Shown: positions 61,845 to 64,000 of the stretch, in pieces
How the letters are laid out: each line of letters begins with the position of its first letter
Numbering within the stretch: position 1 is the stretch's first letter
From: an uncultured Acetobacteraceae bacterium
Lineage (GTDB): Bacteria; Pseudomonadota; Alphaproteobacteria; Acetobacterales; Acetobacteraceae
NCBI GenBank assembly: GCA_903877125.1
Contig: CAIRCM010000136.1
Location: 1 to 64,000, forward strand
Direction of reading: 5' to 3'
Length of the DNA: 64,000 nt
Position numbers and translations under genes: made by a program
The notes under the pieces: generated by a model
Databases searched by the model: none
What the model was told of the DNA's origin: nothing
Seen by the model: the letters and a program-made list of their open reading frames with translations, nothing else

Positions 61845-63056
61845 GAGCATCAACGCCGCCATGCCGCGCGGGGTGCCGTCGGTCAGCAGGCCCACGAACA
61901 GCCCGCTGGTGGCGCCAAGCGAGAACTGGAACAGCCCCATCAGGGCCGAAGCGCTGCCGGCATGCGCGCCGTGCCGCGACAAGGCGCCGACGGAGGTGTT
62001 GCCGTTGCTGAAACCCTGGCAGCTCAACGCCAGCACCAGGGGGGCGACGGTCAGTGGCAGGATGTGCACGCCTGCGAAGGCCAGCACCGCCGAGGTCGCG
62101 GTGGCGCAGAGGGAAATGCGGGCAATGATCGTCAGCATCCGCGACAGACCAAGGCGGGGCAGCAGACGTGCGTTGATCTGCGACCCCGCGATCAACCCGC
62201 ACGAGCAGAGTCCGAAAATCAGCGCGAACCCGGACGGTGACATCCCGTAGCCCTGGATGAACACCGGCGCCGATCCGGCGAGATAGGCGAACATGCAGAA
62301 ACTGCCGGACCCGCCCATAGCCGCGTGGGTGATGAAGGTCCGCTCCCGGAGAATCAGCCTGTATCGGTCGAGCTGACCCCAGATGCCGAGTTTCACGCGA
62401 CGCGATGCGGGCAGCGTTTCCGGCAGGACCCGCCAAGCCAGGAGGGAGCATGTGGCGCCGTAGATCGCCAGCACCAGGAAAATGGCTCGCCAATGGGCCA
62501 CCATCAGCAACAGCCCGCCAAGACTAGGCGCGAGAATGGGCGCCACGCCCACCACCAACATCAGCCGCGACATCAGCACCGCGGCGCTCTGCCCGGTCGC
62601 GAGATCGCGCACCATCGCGCGCGCGATCACCATGCCGGCCGAAGCCCCGAATGCCGCCAGCGCTCGGAAAACAGCCAGGAACCCCAGGCTGGGCGCAAGG
62701 GCGCAGCCAAGGGTCGCGAGCGCGAAAATGCCGGTGCCCACCATCAGCGGGCGTCGGCGGCCGAAACGGTCGGATAGCGTGCCCTGGGTGACCTGACCAA
62801 TCGCCAGCCCCGCGAACCAGGCCGCGAGCGTGAGCTGCGCGGTGCCGGATGCGGTGCCAAAGGAAGCCTCGACCGCCGGAAAGGCCGGCAGGTACATATC
62901 GGTCGCGGCGGGACCGATGGCGATGAAAAAGCCAAGCAGGCGAGGGAGCCAGGCTGGCATTGTCGGGGTGGTGTGCGGGGCGGCGGAACTCATGCGGGCG
63001 TCGCTATACGGCCGTGCGCCGAATTGCGCGAGTGCTTCGTTGACAAGGGCGGGCAT
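61794..63056 (-). CDS. multidrug-type MFS transporter, Bcr/CflA-like
   Basis: A 420-residue proton-driven efflux protein with 12 membrane helices. It opens LPRLLGFFIAIGPAATDMYLPAFPAVEASFG, the Bcr/CflA hallmark, and has the loop motif GTLSDRFGRRRPLMVG. The substrate range is unknown but drug-like compounds are usual. The ATG at 63056 has TAAGG upstream, while an ATG at 62993 gives a start closer to family average. The last 51 bases lie in the direct repeat described above. Confidence 0.87.
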   Translation of the reverse strand: MPALVNEALAQFGARPYSDARMSSAAPHTTPTMPAWLPRLLGFFIAIGPAATDMYLPAFPAVEASFGTASGTAQLTLAAWFAGLAIGQVTQGTLSDRFGRRRPLMVGTGIFALATLGCALAPSLGFLAVFRALAAFGASAGMVIARAMVRDLATGQSAAVLMSRLMLVVGVAPILAPSLGGLLLMVAHWRAIFLVLAIYGATCSLLAWRVLPETLPASRRVKLGIWGQLDRYRLILRERTFITHAAMGGSGSFCMFAYLAGSAPVFIQGYGMSPSGFALIFGLCSCGLIAGSQINARLLPRLGLSRMLTIIARISLCATATSAVLAFAGVHILPLTVAPLVLALSCQGFSNGNTSVGALSRHGAHAGSASALMGLFQFSLGATSGLFVGLLTDGTPRGMAALMLCGSLGAVIADRLRPRT

Positions 63057-63085
63057 TTTGCCTTAGTCCGCGCCCTCCGGTGATC

Positions 63086-63171
63086 GGAGGGGTGCCCGAG
63101 TGGCTAAAGGGGGCGGACTGTAAATCCGCTGGCGTACGCCTACGTTGGTTCGAATCCAACCCCCTCCACCA
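63086..63171 (+). tRNA. tRNA-Tyr (GUA)
   Basis: An 86-base tRNA with long variable arm and encoded CCA. The acceptor GGAGGGG pairs with CCCCTCC, the anticodon loop is CTGTAAA with anticodon GTA, and the T loop is TTCGAAT. The long variable arm fits class II tRNA-Tyr. Confidence 0.96.
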
Positions 63172-63229
63172 ATCCCCCGGATTCAATCGCGTGTCGAAGG
63201 CCAGGGATCGCTGTCCGGAGTTGTCCGCC

Positions 63230-63982
63230 ATGACCCCCGCGCCGCCAGCGCTCGAAACCCGCGCACTATCGAAGACCTTCGTGCGTCCGGCGGTCGATGC
63301 CCTCAACCTGTTGGTCCATCCCGGAGAATTCTACATCTTGCTCGGCGCCAACGGCGCGGGCAAAACCACCACCCTTCGCATGATTGCCGGCCTGTTGCCG
63401 CCGGACAGCGGCGACATCTTCGTGCATGGCACCGATGCGCGGGCCGACCCGCTGGGCGCCAGACGGAAGATGGCCTGGTTGTCGGACGAACCGATGATCT
63501 ACGAAAAACTGTCGCCGCTCGAGTATCTCGATTTCGTCGCCGGACTCTGGGGCGTGCCGCGCGCCGTGTCGCGTCCCCAAGGTGCGGCGCTGCTCGACAT
63601 GCTCGGCCTCGCCCCGTATGGGCGCGACCGATGCGAGAGCCTGTCGAAAGGCATGCGCCAGAAAGTCGCGCTGGCCGGGGCGCTGGTGCACGACCCCAAA
63701 CTGATCATTCTCGACGAACCGCTGACCGGCCTGGACGCCGGGTCCGCCCGTGTCGTCAAAGCCGCGCTGCGGGACCGGCTGGCGGAAGGGGCCGCGGTGA
63801 TCATGACCACGCATATCCTGGATGTCGCCGAACGGATGGCGGATCGGATCGGGGTGATCGACCAGGGACGGCTGATCGCCGAGGGCACGATGGCGGAATT
63901 GCGCCGGCAGGCGAACACGGGAGAGGCCAGTCTGGAGGATGTATTTCTCAGTCTGATCGCCCCTCAGACACCGGACGCCTGA
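63230..63982 (+). CDS. ABC transporter ATP-binding protein
   Basis: A 250-residue ABC ATPase of the CcmA/NatA-like type: Walker A GANGAGKTTTLRMIAGL, signature LSKGMRQKVALAGAL, Walker B LIILDEPLTGLD and the switch His in MTTHILDVAERMADR. The ATG at 63230 follows GGAG by about 11 bases and the upstream frame overlaps tRNA-Tyr. It would drive export or assembly with a membrane partner. Its stop overlaps the next ATG. Confidence 0.9.
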   Translation: MTPAPPALETRALSKTFVRPAVDALNLLVHPGEFYILLGANGAGKTTTLRMIAGLLPPDSGDIFVHGTDARADPLGARRKMAWLSDEPMIYEKLSPLEYLDFVAGLWGVPRAVSRPQGAALLDMLGLAPYGRDRCESLSKGMRQKVALAGALVHDPKLIILDEPLTGLDAGSARVVKAALRDRLAEGAAVIMTTHILDVAERMADRIGVIDQGRLIAEGTMAELRRQANTGEASLEDVFLSLIAPQTPDA

Positions 63983-64000
63983 TGCAACCCGCCGGCATCG
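63982..64000 (+). CDS. start of the next gene, likely the ABC permease (partial)
   Basis: An ATG at 63982 shares a base with the ATPase stop and opens a frame MQPAGI that is cut by the window end. Membrane partners commonly sit in this position, but nothing in these six codons identifies it. Confidence 0.4.

Overview
The window is high-GC, densely coded DNA from an alphaproteobacterium. Gene content suggests the Rhodospirillales, probably Acetobacteraceae: a class I lysyl-tRNA synthetase, a rimP-nusA-ylxR-infB-rbfA operon, a DUF3035 lipoprotein, a HWE-type histidine kinase, and many TauD/TfdA, MmgE/PrpD, SMP-30 and branched-chain amino-acid ABC transporter genes. The family placement is inference. 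There is no rRNA, CRISPR array, prophage or intact insertion sequence. Three tRNA genes are present: Trp-CCA (minus, 33-109), a CAU tRNA that looks more like Ile2 than Met (plus, 4977-5053) and Tyr-GUA (plus, 63086-63171).

0-8.6 kb: a TauD-like dioxygenase divergent from a MmgE/PrpD protein, an H+-pumping pyrophosphatase (hppA), a metallophosphoesterase whose frame runs into a tRNA, an OxyR regulator and a luciferase-like oxidoreductase. About 0.75 kb of gene-poor DNA follows and contains a broken fragment of that last gene. 8.6-12.9 kb: the most distinctive locus, a tightly overlapping kaiC-kaiB-kaiB-HWE kinase-response regulator operon without kaiA. It reads as a self-contained KaiBC timer with its own two-component output.

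13-31 kb: a TIGR04222-type membrane protein with a Cys/Gly/Ser tail, a gluconolactonase-like gene, a VOC protein, the hldD-lgt-midA-like operon, ubiK, a GGDEF/EAL protein, ogt and a quinone oxidoreductase. Next come an SDR-TfdA-MmgE-amidohydrolase gene run of unknown substrate, a Phd/PemK-like toxin-antitoxin pair, tadA, a class I amidotransferase, rluB and rsmD. 30.5-35.9 kb: a minus-strand lysS-mprF-like-rmuC operon. 36-48 kb: a CMD-family protein, a double cold-shock protein with a structured leader, two unrecognised genes, a DUF3035 lipoprotein, a second gluconolactonase joined to a beta-propeller lactonase, an AT-hook/cupin fusion, and a complete livKHMGF-type transporter.

48-64 kb: two tiny genes divergent from a GcvA-like LysR regulator, chrA, and a fasciclin gene facing an ECF sigma/anti-sigma pair. 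Both the fasciclin gene and the sigma operon carry the same promoter, GCATCCACC-N13-CGTA, so a SigK/RskA-like regulon can be read from the DNA. The translation operon rimP-nusA-ylxR-infB-rbfA follows, with an intrinsic-terminator-like hairpin at its very front. The window then has a hydrolase, a SDR lacking the usual Tyr/Lys pair, a second amidotransferase, and a DUF4160-DUF2442 pair. That pair lies between two direct copies of the 3' end of a Bcr/CflA-type MFS gene. The window closes with an ABC ATPase and the first codons of its partner.
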